From the NCBI RefSeq assembly GCF_006335005.1, contig NZ_VDMP01000025.1:121781-180827 (forward strand): a stretch of 59,047 nucleotides of DNA, given 5' to 3'. Source of the DNA: Nocardioides albidus. GTDB taxonomy: Bacteria; Actinomycetota; Actinomycetes; Propionibacteriales; Nocardioidaceae. Shown here in pieces: positions 49,904-57,701 of the stretch. Made by a program: the position numbers and the translations under genes. Every line of letters starts with the position of its first letter. Position 1 is the first letter of the stretch. The notes beneath the pieces were generated by a model that was not told the DNA's origin, made no database searches, and saw nothing but the letters and a program-made list of their open reading frames with translations.

Positions 49904-52483
49904 TCACCGGCCGGCGTCGGGGCAGGAGACGGGCGCGACCTCCGCGCCGGCCAGGCCGTCCACAGCCCGCGCCCGGCCGAGGTTCCACTCGAGCCAGTCG
50001 TCGTCGGACACCTCCCGGCCCGCGAGCGCGCACGACCGGTCCCGCCCGTCCAGGTCCGCGAGGACGGGGACGGCGTCGTCGGACAGGCCCTGCAGATAGG
50101 CCCAGTCGACCCGGCCGGTGTGGGCGTACCGCTCCAGGTTGTGGCGGGCGATCCAGGCATCGGGGTTCACCACCGCCAGTCCGAGCAGCCCGACGGCGCC
50201 GCTGAGCAGGGCGAAGCGGGCCAGCCACGCCCCCCGCAGCCCGATGCCGCTCGCCATCACCGCCAGCACGAGGACGCCGAGCCAGCCCTCGAACACATCG
50301 ACGAGCAGGCGCAGTCGGGTGAAGCCGTAGGCCTCCTGGTAGACGTCCATCCGGTAGAGCGCGGACGCCACGACGACCAGGGTCTCGACGCACAGGGCGC
50401 CCAGGGCGGCCCGCAGCCACATCCGGTCGGCGGCGGTGGCCCGCGGCGCCTTGCGGGCGGCGACGGCGATCACGAGGAGGGTCAGCGCGGTCGCGACGGT
50501 CAGCTGGGCGAAGCCCTCGTGGACGTACTCCGCGTAGGTCAGGCCCGTCGTACGGCGCAGGTAGCCGTGTCCGCCGAACACGACCGTCGCCTGCGCGACG
50601 AGGAAGACCGCGAAGACGCCGACGACGACCCCGACCGGCGCGAGCCACTCGTAGCGCCGCGCCACCGGGCGCCCGGCGGCCGGGTCTCGGTCGACCCGCG
50701 GCGGGTTCAGGGCGAGGTACGCCGCCGCGAGCACCGTGCCGCCGACGGCGAGGGTGACGAACGCGCGCAGCACGAAGGTGTCGATGGTGAGGTCGGGCAG
50801 CAGCGCGTCGACCCACTCCGCGACCAGTGCGTCGGCCGACGCGAAGAGGGCGCCGAACACGACCAGCCCCAGCACCGACCACACCAGGGTGCGCAGCAGG
50901 GCCGCGCCGTGGCCCACGACGGGGAGCGCGGCGACCGTGCGGCCCAGCCAGGGCATCCCGCGCAGGCCCGCGACCGGCCACATCAGGCCGGACAGCACGA
51001 ACGCGCCCAGCCCGCGGCCCCGGGTCACGCCGACCACGCACAGGCCGGCCCCGGCGAACAGGCACAGCACGACCACCCACTCGGCGTCGCGGACGACGGC
51101 CGTCGCGGCGAGGAGCACGCAGAGCCCCGCACAGGTCAGCGTGAACCGGTCCCGCCGGTGGCGGCTCGCGATGAGGACGACGGAGCCCGCCGCCAGCAGG
51201 ACCAGGAAGGTGCCGATGCCCAGGTCCCGCTCGGGCAGGACCAGGCCGCCCAGCACGCCGGCGCCGAGCGCCCCGAGCAGCAGCCCCGGGCGGGCGGGGA
51301 CGCCGCGCTCGGGCCAGAAGCCGCCGAGCAGGTCGTCGGTGATCGACGGCGGCGGCGAGACCGGAGCGGGCGGCGAGACCGGAGCGGGCGGCGAGACGGT
51401 CGGGGCGGTCGGGGCGGTCGGGGCGGACACGGGTGCCTCCTGGCTCGGTGGGACCGGTACGACGGCCGGGCGGGCCGCGGGCTCGAGGGGGAGCTCGACC
51501 CGCACCCGGGCTCCGGTGCCGGCCGGCGGGTCGAGGAAGGCGATGGTGCCGCCGTGCAGGTCCGTGACCCACCGGGCGATCGCGAGGCCGAGACCCGTCC
51601 CGCCGGTGTCGTCGCCCGCGGCTCGCAGGGTGCCGAAGGGCTCGAACACCCGCTCCCGGGCCTCGGGCGGGATCCCGGGCCCGTCGTCGCGGACCTCGAG
51701 GGCGTACCGGTCCCCCTGCCGGGTGGCGCGCACCGACACCGTGCCCCCGGCCGGGCTGTGCCGCGACGCGTTGTCGAGCAGGTTGGCGACGAGCTGGTGC
51801 AGGCGGGCCGGGTCTGCGGTGACCACCAGGTCGCGGGGGTCGAGGCGGACGTCGTACTCCACGTCCCGGCCGAGCACCCGTGCCTCCGCGACCGCCCGGT
51901 CGAGCAGCTCGGCGAGATCCACGGCCCGCGGCGCCAGCGGCGCCTTCCCGGCGTCGACCCGGGCGAGGTCGAGCAGGTCCTCGACCAGGCCGCTCATCCG
52001 CTCGGCCTGCGCGAGAGCGCTGGCGAGGACCGCCGGATCGTCCGGTACGACGCCGTCGACGGCGTTCTCCAGGACGGCGCGCAGGCCCGTCAGCGGGGTG
52101 CGGAGCTCGTGGCTGACGTTGGCCACCAGCTCGCGGCGCTGCCGGTCCACGCCCGCGAGGTCGCGGGCCATCGTGTTGAAGGCGCGGGCCAGCTCGCCGA
52201 CCTCGTCGCGGCCGCCGTCCGGCACCCGCACGGCGTAGTCGCCGGTCGCCATCCGGCGGGCGGCGGCGGTCATCTGCCGCAGCGGCGAGGTCATGCCGAC
52301 CGCCAGCAGCTGGGTCAGCGCCAGAGCGAGTCCGATCGTCACGGGAATGGTGAGCCAGGTGGGGACGCCGCCGGAGCGTCCCAGCGCGGCGACGAGCGCG
52401 GCCACGGTCGCGCTGGCGGCGACCAGCAGGCCGAGCTTGACCTTGATCGAGCGGACGCCGACGAGCGGCTGCGGCGGACTCAC
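49904..52483 (-). CDS. Histidine kinase fused to DUF4173-like membrane domain
   Basis: An 859-residue fusion. Residues 1-345 are a complete sensor kinase: two hydrophobic segments (about 18-35, 43-63), HAMP (64-115), HisKA with His125 in ELVANVSHELRTPL, and HATPase with VANLLDNASRHSPAGG, RDDGPGIPPEARERVFEPFG and GTGLGLAIARWV. A Pro-rich linker (about 345-380) then leads to a domain with a dozen or so hydrophobic segments resembling DUF4153/DUF4173, including MDVYQEAYGFTRLRLLVDVF. Unusually the membrane module is at the C-terminus, after the catalytic part. It is coupled to its response regulator by ATGA. Confidence 0.85.
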   Translation of the reverse strand: MSPPQPLVGVRSIKVKLGLLVAASATVAALVAALGRSGGVPTWLTIPVTIGLALALTQLLAVGMTSPLRQMTAAARRMATGDYAVRVPDGGRDEVGELARAFNTMARDLAGVDRQRRELVANVSHELRTPLTGLRAVLENAVDGVVPDDPAVLASALAQAERMSGLVEDLLDLARVDAGKAPLAPRAVDLAELLDRAVAEARVLGRDVEYDVRLDPRDLVVTADPARLHQLVANLLDNASRHSPAGGTVSVRATRQGDRYALEVRDDGPGIPPEARERVFEPFGTLRAAGDDTGGTGLGLAIARWVTDLHGGTIAFLDPPAGTGARVRVELPLEPAARPAVVPVPPSQEAPVSAPTAPTAPTVSPPAPVSPPAPVSPPPSITDDLLGGFWPERGVPARPGLLLGALGAGVLGGLVLPERDLGIGTFLVLLAAGSVVLIASRHRRDRFTLTCAGLCVLLAATAVVRDAEWVVVLCLFAGAGLCVVGVTRGRGLGAFVLSGLMWPVAGLRGMPWLGRTVAALPVVGHGAALLRTLVWSVLGLVVFGALFASADALVAEWVDALLPDLTIDTFVLRAFVTLAVGGTVLAAAYLALNPPRVDRDPAAGRPVARRYEWLAPVGVVVGVFAVFLVAQATVVFGGHGYLRRTTGLTYAEYVHEGFAQLTVATALTLLVIAVAARKAPRATAADRMWLRAALGALCVETLVVVASALYRMDVYQEAYGFTRLRLLVDVFEGWLGVLVLAVMASGIGLRGAWLARFALLSGAVGLLGLAVVNPDAWIARHNLERYAHTGRVDWAYLQGLSDDAVPVLADLDGRDRSCALAGREVSDDDWLEWNLGRARAVDGLAGAEVAPVSCPDAGR
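51357..51424. repeat. In-gene tandem repeats coding for the Pro-rich linker
   Basis: An 18-bp unit (GAGACCGGAGCGGGCGGC) occurs twice at 51357-51392, and GGTCGGGGC three times at 51398-51424. They encode the PPAPVS and APT repeats of the linker in the kinase fusion. Length variation between strains is expected. Confidence 0.8.
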
Positions 52484-53181
52484 GGCGTGCTCCCCGGCAC
52501 CTCGAGCGCGTAGCCCACGCCGTGCGCGGTGCGGACCAGGTCGGCGCCGACCTTCGCTCGCAGGCCCTTCACGTGGCTGTCGACCGTGCGGGTCCCGGTC
52601 GCGCCGTCCCAGCCCCAGACCTCGGCGAGCAGCCGCTCGCGGGTGACGACCGCGCCCGGCGTCGCGGCGAGGCAGAGCAGCAGGTCGAACTCCGTCGGCG
52701 TCAGCCGCACCTCCTCCTCACCGCGCCACACCCGGCGGGCGGGCCCGTCGACGCGCAGGTCGCCGAGCTCGAGCGCGCGCCGTCCGGCCAGCTCGGCGGC
52801 CCGCTCCACGCGACGCAGCAGGGCGGCCACCCGCGCCACGAGCTCGCGCATGCGGAACGGCTTGGTGAGGTAGTCGTCGGCCCCCACCCCGAGTCCGACC
52901 AGGATGTCGGCCTCGTCCGTGCGGGCGGTGAGCATGAGCACCGGCACGGGACGGTCGGCCTGGATCCGGCGGCAGACCTCGTGTCCGTCGAAGCCGGGCA
53001 GCATCACGTCGAGCAGCACCAGGTCCGGCGCGCTCTCGCCGTACGCCGCCACGGCCCCCGGCCCGTCGAAGGCGCGGACGACGTCGTAGCCCTCCGCCCG
53101 CAGGCGGTCGGCGACCGCCTGGTTGATGACCGGGTCGTCCTCGACGACGAGGACCCGACGGCGCACGCTCTCCGCTGGCAT
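52480..53181 (-). CDS. OmpR/PhoB family response regulator
   Basis: A 233-residue regulator. The receiver has the acidic pair E14/D15, phospho-acceptor D58 in LVLLDVMLPGFDG, and Lys in DDYLTKPF. The winged helix (about 135-230) has VRLTPTEFDLLLCLAATPGA and RTVDSHVKGLRAKVG. It is the partner of the kinase fusion downstream (ATGA overlap). The gene has its own 97-bp upstream gap, with a terminator-like hairpin of the preceding gene in it. Confidence 0.93.
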   Translation of the reverse strand: MPAESVRRRVLVVEDDPVINQAVADRLRAEGYDVVRAFDGPGAVAAYGESAPDLVLLDVMLPGFDGHEVCRRIQADRPVPVLMLTARTDEADILVGLGVGADDYLTKPFRMRELVARVAALLRRVERAAELAGRRALELGDLRVDGPARRVWRGEEEVRLTPTEFDLLLCLAATPGAVVTRERLLAEVWGWDGATGTRTVDSHVKGLRAKVGADLVRTAHGVGYALEVPGSTP

Positions 53182-53248
53182 GCTCCGAGGCTACGAGTCC
53201 GGACGGCCGGGAGGCGGGGACGACGTGTGCAGGTTCTGTGCAGATCCC

Positions 53249-53276
53249 CCGGCCGGACCGCAGGCGGTCGGGCCGG
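53249..53276 (-). terminator. Terminator-like hairpin after the CynX-type MFS gene
   Basis: GACCGC-AG-GCGGTC forms a 6-bp stem with a 2-base turn that extends outward by six more G-C pairs after one mismatch (53249-53276). It starts one base after the MFS stop codon. No T-run is present, so Rho-independent function is uncertain, as usual in high-GC genomes. Confidence 0.5.
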
Positions 53277-53277
53277 A

Positions 53278-54567
53278 TCAGGGGCGGGCCGGGATCTGGT
53301 CCTCGACGGACCGGTCGCCGGTGGCGTAGAGCCCGCACAGGTAGAGCGGCACGCACAGGGCGAGGAGGACCAGGAGCGGGAGCGTCCAGGTGCCGGTGGC
53401 GGCGTGCAGGACGCCGACGCCGAAGGGTCCCAGGGCGGCCAGGAGGTATCCCGCCGACTGGGTGAAGCCGGACAGGGCGGCGGTGCCGGCGGGGGTTCGG
53501 CTGCGCAGACCGATCAGGGTGAGCACGAGCGGGAAGGTGCTGCAGCCGACGCCGATCGCGAGCGCCCACAGCCAGCCGAGCGGGCGGGGGTCGACGAGGA
53601 ACCCGACGTACCCGATCGGGTAGCAGGCCATGAGCGCCGTCAGCAGCCACCGCTGGTCGCGCAGCCGCCCGGCGAGGACCGGGATGAGCACGGACAGCGG
53701 GATGCTGGCCCCCGTCACCACGCCGAGCAGCACGCCGGCCGTCCCCGGGGAGTATCCGGCGTCGCGGCACATCTGCGCGAACCAGCCGAACACGGCGTAC
53801 GCCTGCAGGGACTGCAGCCCGAACGCGCCCGCCATCGCCCAGCCGAGCCGGGTGCGCGCGATGACGGTGATCCCGATCGAGGAGGCGCGCCCACCGACAT
53901 GGAGGTCGTGCCCGATCAGCCCGATCCAGGGCAGCACCGCGATGGCCGCGGTCACCGCCCACGCGCCGAGTCCGCGGGCGTAGTCGACCTCGCCGGCGGT
54001 GGTCGCGATCGGCACCGTGAGCGCCGAGGAGAGGGTGAGACCGACCGCCATCGAGGTCGTGTAGACAGCGGTCAGCAGGCCCACGTGGGCCGGGAAGTGG
54101 AGCTTGACCAGCGACGGCATGAGCACATTGGCCGCGGCCGCCCCCGCCAGCGCGGCGAAGGAGAGCACGAGGAAGGCCCAGCCCTGGTGGACGTGTCCCC
54201 GGGTCCAGAGGCAGCCGGCGAGCAGGATCAGGCCGAGCAGGGTGACCCGGTGGAGCCCGACCCAGGCGGCCAGTCGCGGCGCGGCGCCGCCGACGACCGC
54301 GAAGCACAGGACCGGCAAGGTGGTGAGCAGGCCGGCCTCGGTGTCGCCGAGCGGTACGCCGGCGCGGACCTCCTCCAGCAGCGGCCCGACGCTCGACGCG
54401 GCGGGACGCAGGTTGAACGCGAGCACGACGATGCCGAGGACCACCAGCAGCCGCTGGAGCCGGGTGTCCTGCGCGACCTCGCTCGTCCCGATCGGCCCCG
54501 TCGTCCCGGACGTCCCCGTCGGGGAGGTCGGCGAGCTCGGCGAGGCGGTCACGACGTCATGCAACAC
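53278..54567 (-). CDS. MFS transporter, CynX/NimT family
   Basis: A 429-residue membrane protein with twelve hydrophobic segments. LAFNLRPAASSVGPLLEEVR after the first segment and GLLTTLPVLCFAVVGGAAPR are marks of the CynX/NimT (cyanate or nitroimidazole) branch. A Ser/Thr/Pro/Gly-rich N-terminal tail (about 8-28) precedes the first segment. The substrate is unknown. It lies 31 bp after the CAP-domain gene. Confidence 0.87.
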   Translation of the reverse strand: MLHDVVTASPSSPTSPTGTSGTTGPIGTSEVAQDTRLQRLLVVLGIVVLAFNLRPAASSVGPLLEEVRAGVPLGDTEAGLLTTLPVLCFAVVGGAAPRLAAWVGLHRVTLLGLILLAGCLWTRGHVHQGWAFLVLSFAALAGAAAANVLMPSLVKLHFPAHVGLLTAVYTTSMAVGLTLSSALTVPIATTAGEVDYARGLGAWAVTAAIAVLPWIGLIGHDLHVGGRASSIGITVIARTRLGWAMAGAFGLQSLQAYAVFGWFAQMCRDAGYSPGTAGVLLGVVTGASIPLSVLIPVLAGRLRDQRWLLTALMACYPIGYVGFLVDPRPLGWLWALAIGVGCSTFPLVLTLIGLRSRTPAGTAALSGFTQSAGYLLAALGPFGVGVLHAATGTWTLPLLVLLALCVPLYLCGLYATGDRSVEDQIPARP

Positions 54568-54598
54568 CAGCGGCCGCGGCTCGCCGCCGGCACCCCCG

Positions 54599-55081
54599 TC
54601 ACGGCGACCGGAAGACCACGCTCACGAACACCTCGCCGCCCGCGTCGCGCCAGGCACCCACGGCAGCGGCCCGGAAGCCTCGCTGCTCGATGAGCGCGCG
54701 GTGGCTCGGCGAGTGCATCCAGGCACGCACGACCGCCCGCGGGTCGGAGAAGCCAGGTCCGCGGGCGATGATCTCGCCCACCCGCGACCCGCCGCACCGC
54801 CGGAGCACCCGACGCAGCCCGTCGTAGTGACGCATCTCGTCGTTGACGCCCATCCGACGGGACCGGCGCTCGGCGACGGGGTCGACACACGACGACGTCC
54901 GCAGCAGCCGCAGGCCGCGGTGGGCGCGCCGCTGGTTGATGGTCTGCAGGACCGCGTCCTCGTATCCGTCGTCCATCGGGGTCACCTCCTGCGCGTGCGC
55001 GGGCGGCGCGTGGGCGGCCGTCGCCGTGAGCGCTGCTGTCGCGGCGGCCGCGGCGAGTGCTGATCGTGCGACTCTTCGCAT
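54599..55081 (-). CDS. Secreted CAP-domain protein
   Basis: A 160-residue exported protein with a signal peptide ending near AHAQE. The CAP/SCP domain has TINQRRAHRGLRLLRTS, MRHYDGLRRV, GEIIARGPGFSDPRAVVRAW and HSPSHRALIEQRGF. Two Cys (in TSSCVDP and LRRCGGS) may form a disulfide. Bacterial CAP proteins are often cell-wall associated, but no enzyme activity is established for this group. Confidence 0.85.
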   Translation of the reverse strand: MRRVARSALAAAAATAALTATAAHAPPAHAQEVTPMDDGYEDAVLQTINQRRAHRGLRLLRTSSCVDPVAERRSRRMGVNDEMRHYDGLRRVLRRCGGSRVGEIIARGPGFSDPRAVVRAWMHSPSHRALIEQRGFRAAAVGAWRDAGGEVFVSVVFRSP

Positions 55082-55155
55082 CGGCGTTCACCTTCCCGAG
55101 AGGTTCCGTGCGCCCCACGACGGTACCCCGGTTCGACGAGGCCCGGTCCGGGGTC

Positions 55156-56430
55156 TCAGGGCCGCTGATGTCGGGTGGTGCGCCACAGCAGCGCGGCCGC
55201 GCAGGCCTGCAGCACGCCGATCAGCACCGCCAGGGCCACCGCGTGCCGGTCGACGAGGGCGCCCGCCAACGCGCCGCCGGCCAGTGCGCCGACGCCCTGC
55301 ACGGCCGCGAACACCCCGTAGGCCGTGGCGCGACGCCCTGCTGGGACGAGATCGGCGACGTACGCCTTGACCGTGGAGTCCTGCACGCCGGTCGCCGCAC
55401 CCCACACGACGACGCCGGCGAGCACGAGCCACAGCCGATCGGTGAACACGCAGAGCGGGACGGCCGCCACCAGGACGGGTACGACGAGCAGGACCCGCCC
55501 GCCCCACCGGTCGAACGGACCGCCGGTGGCGAGGGCGGCGAGCGCCTCGACGGCCATGGCCAGCGCGTAGACGAGGGGGACGGCGGCCGCGGTGAGCAGG
55601 CCCGCCTCGACCAGGCGGAAGGAGATGACGCCGAAGGTCATCAGCCCGGCGGTGGTGAGCGCGGCGGCCAGGGAGAACAGGTGGAAGGCGCGCGGCAGGT
55701 CGGCGCCCACGGCGGCGGCGCGGAGGTCGGCCCACGCACCGCGGGCCGGCCGCGCGTCCTCGTCCTCGTCCTCGTCCGGATCGGCCCGGGTGGCGATCGG
55801 GGCGCGGCGGCGCAGCTGGGCGAGCAGCACCATCGCCAGCGCTCCGGGGATCGCGAGCACCGCGAAGCCCGGCCAGAGCAGGCCGGTGAGCGCGGCGATC
55901 CCGGCGAGCAGCAGCGGCCCGGTGAAGGCACCGACCTGGTCGAGGGCCTTGTGCACGGCGAAGCCCTTGCCGCGTCCCGTCGAGGTCGCCATCCGCGCCA
56001 GCAGGGCGGACTTCGCCGGGCTCCGCACGGCCTTGCCGGCGCGCTCGAGCACGATGAGGGTGGCCACGACCGCGAGACCGGCGCTGCCGAGGAAGGGGGT
56101 CACCGCGAGGAGCGGGACGCAGACCGCCGTCATCGCGTAGCCGACCACGGTCAGCCGCCAGTGTCGGCGACTGCGGTCGGCCCAGGGTCCGGTGACCAGG
56201 CGCAGCATCAGCGCGACCGCCTCGCCCGCGCCGGTGACCAGGCCCACGATCAGCGCCGAGGCGCCCAGGCTGCCGAGGAAGGGGCCGGCCATGGCCCGCA
56301 TCCCCTCGTAGACCATGTCCGCGGCCAGGCTGACCAGCCCGAACGCGAACACCGTGCGCCACGGCGTCCACACCGGACGCGCCGGCCGGGTCGGACGGGC
56401 GGGCGCTGCAGGGCTCACCGTCAGATCCAA
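55156..56430 (-). CDS. MFS transporter
   Basis: A 424-residue major facilitator with twelve hydrophobic segments. VTGPWADRSRRHWRLTVVGY is the family loop between segments 2 and 3, and ERAGKAVRSPAKSALLARMA and HKALDQVGAFTGPLL follow. The cytoplasmic middle loop carries an acidic run DPDEDEDEDA. The start overlaps the end of the GDT1 exporter gene by ten bases, so it is probably in the same manganese-controlled transcript. Substrate unknown. Confidence 0.87.
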   Translation of the reverse strand: MDLTVSPAAPARPTRPARPVWTPWRTVFAFGLVSLAADMVYEGMRAMAGPFLGSLGASALIVGLVTGAGEAVALMLRLVTGPWADRSRRHWRLTVVGYAMTAVCVPLLAVTPFLGSAGLAVVATLIVLERAGKAVRSPAKSALLARMATSTGRGKGFAVHKALDQVGAFTGPLLLAGIAALTGLLWPGFAVLAIPGALAMVLLAQLRRRAPIATRADPDEDEDEDARPARGAWADLRAAAVGADLPRAFHLFSLAAALTTAGLMTFGVISFRLVEAGLLTAAAVPLVYALAMAVEALAALATGGPFDRWGGRVLLVVPVLVAAVPLCVFTDRLWLVLAGVVVWGAATGVQDSTVKAYVADLVPAGRRATAYGVFAAVQGVGALAGGALAGALVDRHAVALAVLIGVLQACAAALLWRTTRHQRP

Positions 56431-56999
56431 CCAGCCCCGCTGGCGATGAGGGCCAGGCCGAAGAGGGCGAAGAGCGCCGCGGCGCCGTACGTGATGACCT
56501 TCTCGGGCAGCTGGCGACCCAGCACCGCGCCGACCCCGATCGCCAGGGCGTCGGCGGCGACCATGCCCAGCGTCGAGCCGAGCCAGGTGCCGAACCAGCC
56601 CTCCTGCGTGGCGAGGGTGATGGTGGCCAGCATCGTCTTGTCACCGAGCTCGGCGAGGAAGAAGAACACACCGACGACGAGGATCGCGCGCCCGGTCGCG
56701 CCGGCGGCCTTGCGCTCGTCCTCCTCCGTCAGCTCGTCGCCGCGCAAAGTCCACAGCGCGAAGCCCAGGAACGCGATGCCGGCACCGATCTCGATCGCGC
56801 CCTGGTAGTCACCGAACGCGTCCCCGATCGCATAGCCGATGCCGACCGACGCGAGATGCACGATGGCGGTCGCGGCGCTCAGGCCGATGAGGACGTCGCG
56901 CGCCCGGTAGCGGGTCGCGAACGTCATCGCCATGAGCTGGCTCTTGTCGCCGAGCTCGGCCACGAAGATCACGGCGGTGCTCAACAGGAAGGCATACAT
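56421..56999 (-). CDS. TMEM165/GDT1 (UPF0016) manganese exporter
   Basis: A 192-residue membrane protein with six to seven segments in two inverted halves. Both carry the family cation motif: ELGDKS at 15-20 and ELGDKT at 117-122. Bacterial members (MntX/MneA-like) export Mn(II). A linker with KAAG and acidic TEEDER joins the halves. It lies downstream of a yybP-ykoY-like riboswitch, as is known for this family, which strengthens the manganese assignment. Confidence 0.92.
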   Translation of the reverse strand: MYAFLLSTAVIFVAELGDKSQLMAMTFATRYRARDVLIGLSAATAIVHLASVGIGYAIGDAFGDYQGAIEIGAGIAFLGFALWTLRGDELTEEDERKAAGATGRAILVVGVFFFLAELGDKTMLATITLATQEGWFGTWLGSTLGMVAADALAIGVGAVLGRQLPEKVITYGAAALFALFGLALIASGAGWI

Positions 57000-57050
57000 C
57001 GGGGGTTCCTCTCCGGTGCCCGGCCGAGGAGCCCGCCGACCCGATCGAGT

Positions 57051-57076
57051 GGACGTGCCTTCGGCCAGGCACGTCC
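57051..57076 (-). promoter_or_regulatory. Hairpin in the expression platform of the riboswitch
   Basis: GGACGTGCC (57051-57059) and its exact complement (57068-57076) make a 9-bp stem. Its loop, CTGGCCGAA on the transcript, is complementary to TTCGGCCAG at the 3' end of the upstream aptamer (57094-57102). The two pairings exclude each other, so this hairpin probably links metal binding to expression. There is no T-run after it. Confidence 0.6.
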
Positions 57077-57092
57077 GTCAACGGGTCGCACA

Positions 57093-57209
57093 ACTGGCCG
57101 AAAGTCTCGTCCGCCACCTCGCGGTGGCCTGCTGTGCCGGGCCCGCAGACGATCGCGGGCCAGTATGTCGACACAGCTGTTGAGGACTACTCCCCTTCGT
57201 ACCGCCAGT
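57093..57209 (-). promoter_or_regulatory. yybP-ykoY-like manganese riboswitch
   Basis: On the minus strand the conserved loop GGGGAGTAG (57195-57187) and the late CGAGACTTT (about 57109-57101) lie about 85 bases apart, as in yybP-ykoY aptamers. The ends pair as P1: ACTGGC (57209-57204) with GCCAGT (57098-57093), continued by CGAA with TTCG. CATACTGG lies between. It precedes a TMEM165/GDT1 gene, a classic target of this riboswitch. The consensus GAGACC is GAGACT here. Confidence 0.65.
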
Positions 57210-57608
57210 CTAGGCGGAGGTCCCGCCCACGGCCCAATCAGCGCCGGCGACAGGCCCGCCCGGCGCCAGCGCCTCCGCCAGCGAGCCCAGCACTCCGGGA
57301 GCGACCCGGTAGTAGGCCCACCGTCCGCGCTGCTCGCGGGTGGCCAGGCCGGCCTCGACGAGCTGCTTCATGTGATGGGACACCGTCGGCTGGCTGAGCC
57401 GGACCGGCTCGGTCAGGTCGCAGACACAGGCCTCGCCGTCCGGTGCGGCCGCGATCAGGGAGAGCAGCTTGACCCGAGTCGGGTCGCCGAGCGCCTTGAA
57501 CATCCGCGCGAGGATCGCGGCCGCCTCGTCGGAGACCACACCGCCGGTGACCGGTGCGCAGCAGGCGGCCAGGTCGTCGGGCTGGATCACCGGCAGCGAG
57601 GAGGCCAT
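57210..57608 (-). CDS. ArsR/SmtB family metal- or arsenic-sensing repressor
   Basis: A 132-residue winged-helix repressor. MFKALGDPTRVKLLSLIAAA and VRLSQPTVSHHMKQLVEAGL are the DNA-binding part. The sensor pair CVCDL (Cys61, Cys63) is the arsenite site known from classical ArsR. An additional Cys pair (Cys16, Cys17) near the N-terminus may add a ligand. It is divergent from a flavoprotein gene, which it should control through ATTGACATCTGTCGAT. The GDT1 gene follows but has its own riboswitch. Confidence 0.9.
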   Translation of the reverse strand: MASSLPVIQPDDLAACCAPVTGGVVSDEAAAILARMFKALGDPTRVKLLSLIAAAPDGEACVCDLTEPVRLSQPTVSHHMKQLVEAGLATREQRGRWAYYRVAPGVLGSLAEALAPGGPVAGADWAVGGTSA

Positions 57609-57628
57609 GATCCGAGTGTGCCCTATCC

Positions 57629-57644
57629 ATTGACATCTGTCGAT
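57629..57644. promoter_or_regulatory. ArsR-type operator overlapping a -35 box
   Basis: ATTGACATCTGTCGAT has the near-symmetry ATnGACAnnTGTCnAT (12 of 16 positions), a form common for ArsR/SmtB sites. It contains TTGACA (57630-57635), and TAGTCT follows 16 bases later as a possible -10 box for the flavoprotein gene. A bound ArsR would therefore block this promoter. Confidence 0.6.
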
Positions 57645-57701
57645 CTATCCGTAGTCTGTTGTCACATCGAAGAACGTCAATGCATGATGGAGGAGAGCGA
57701 G

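Noticed and set aside
53182..53277. The gap before the response regulator considered as a small RNA gene
   Set aside because: Only a terminator-like hairpin of the upstream gene is visible and no promoter is evident.
57660..57666. A second TGTCACA near the flavoprotein start, considered as an ECF41 promoter
   Set aside because: The nearest CGTC is only eight bases away, so the required 16-base spacing is missing; an ArsR-type promoter explains the region better.
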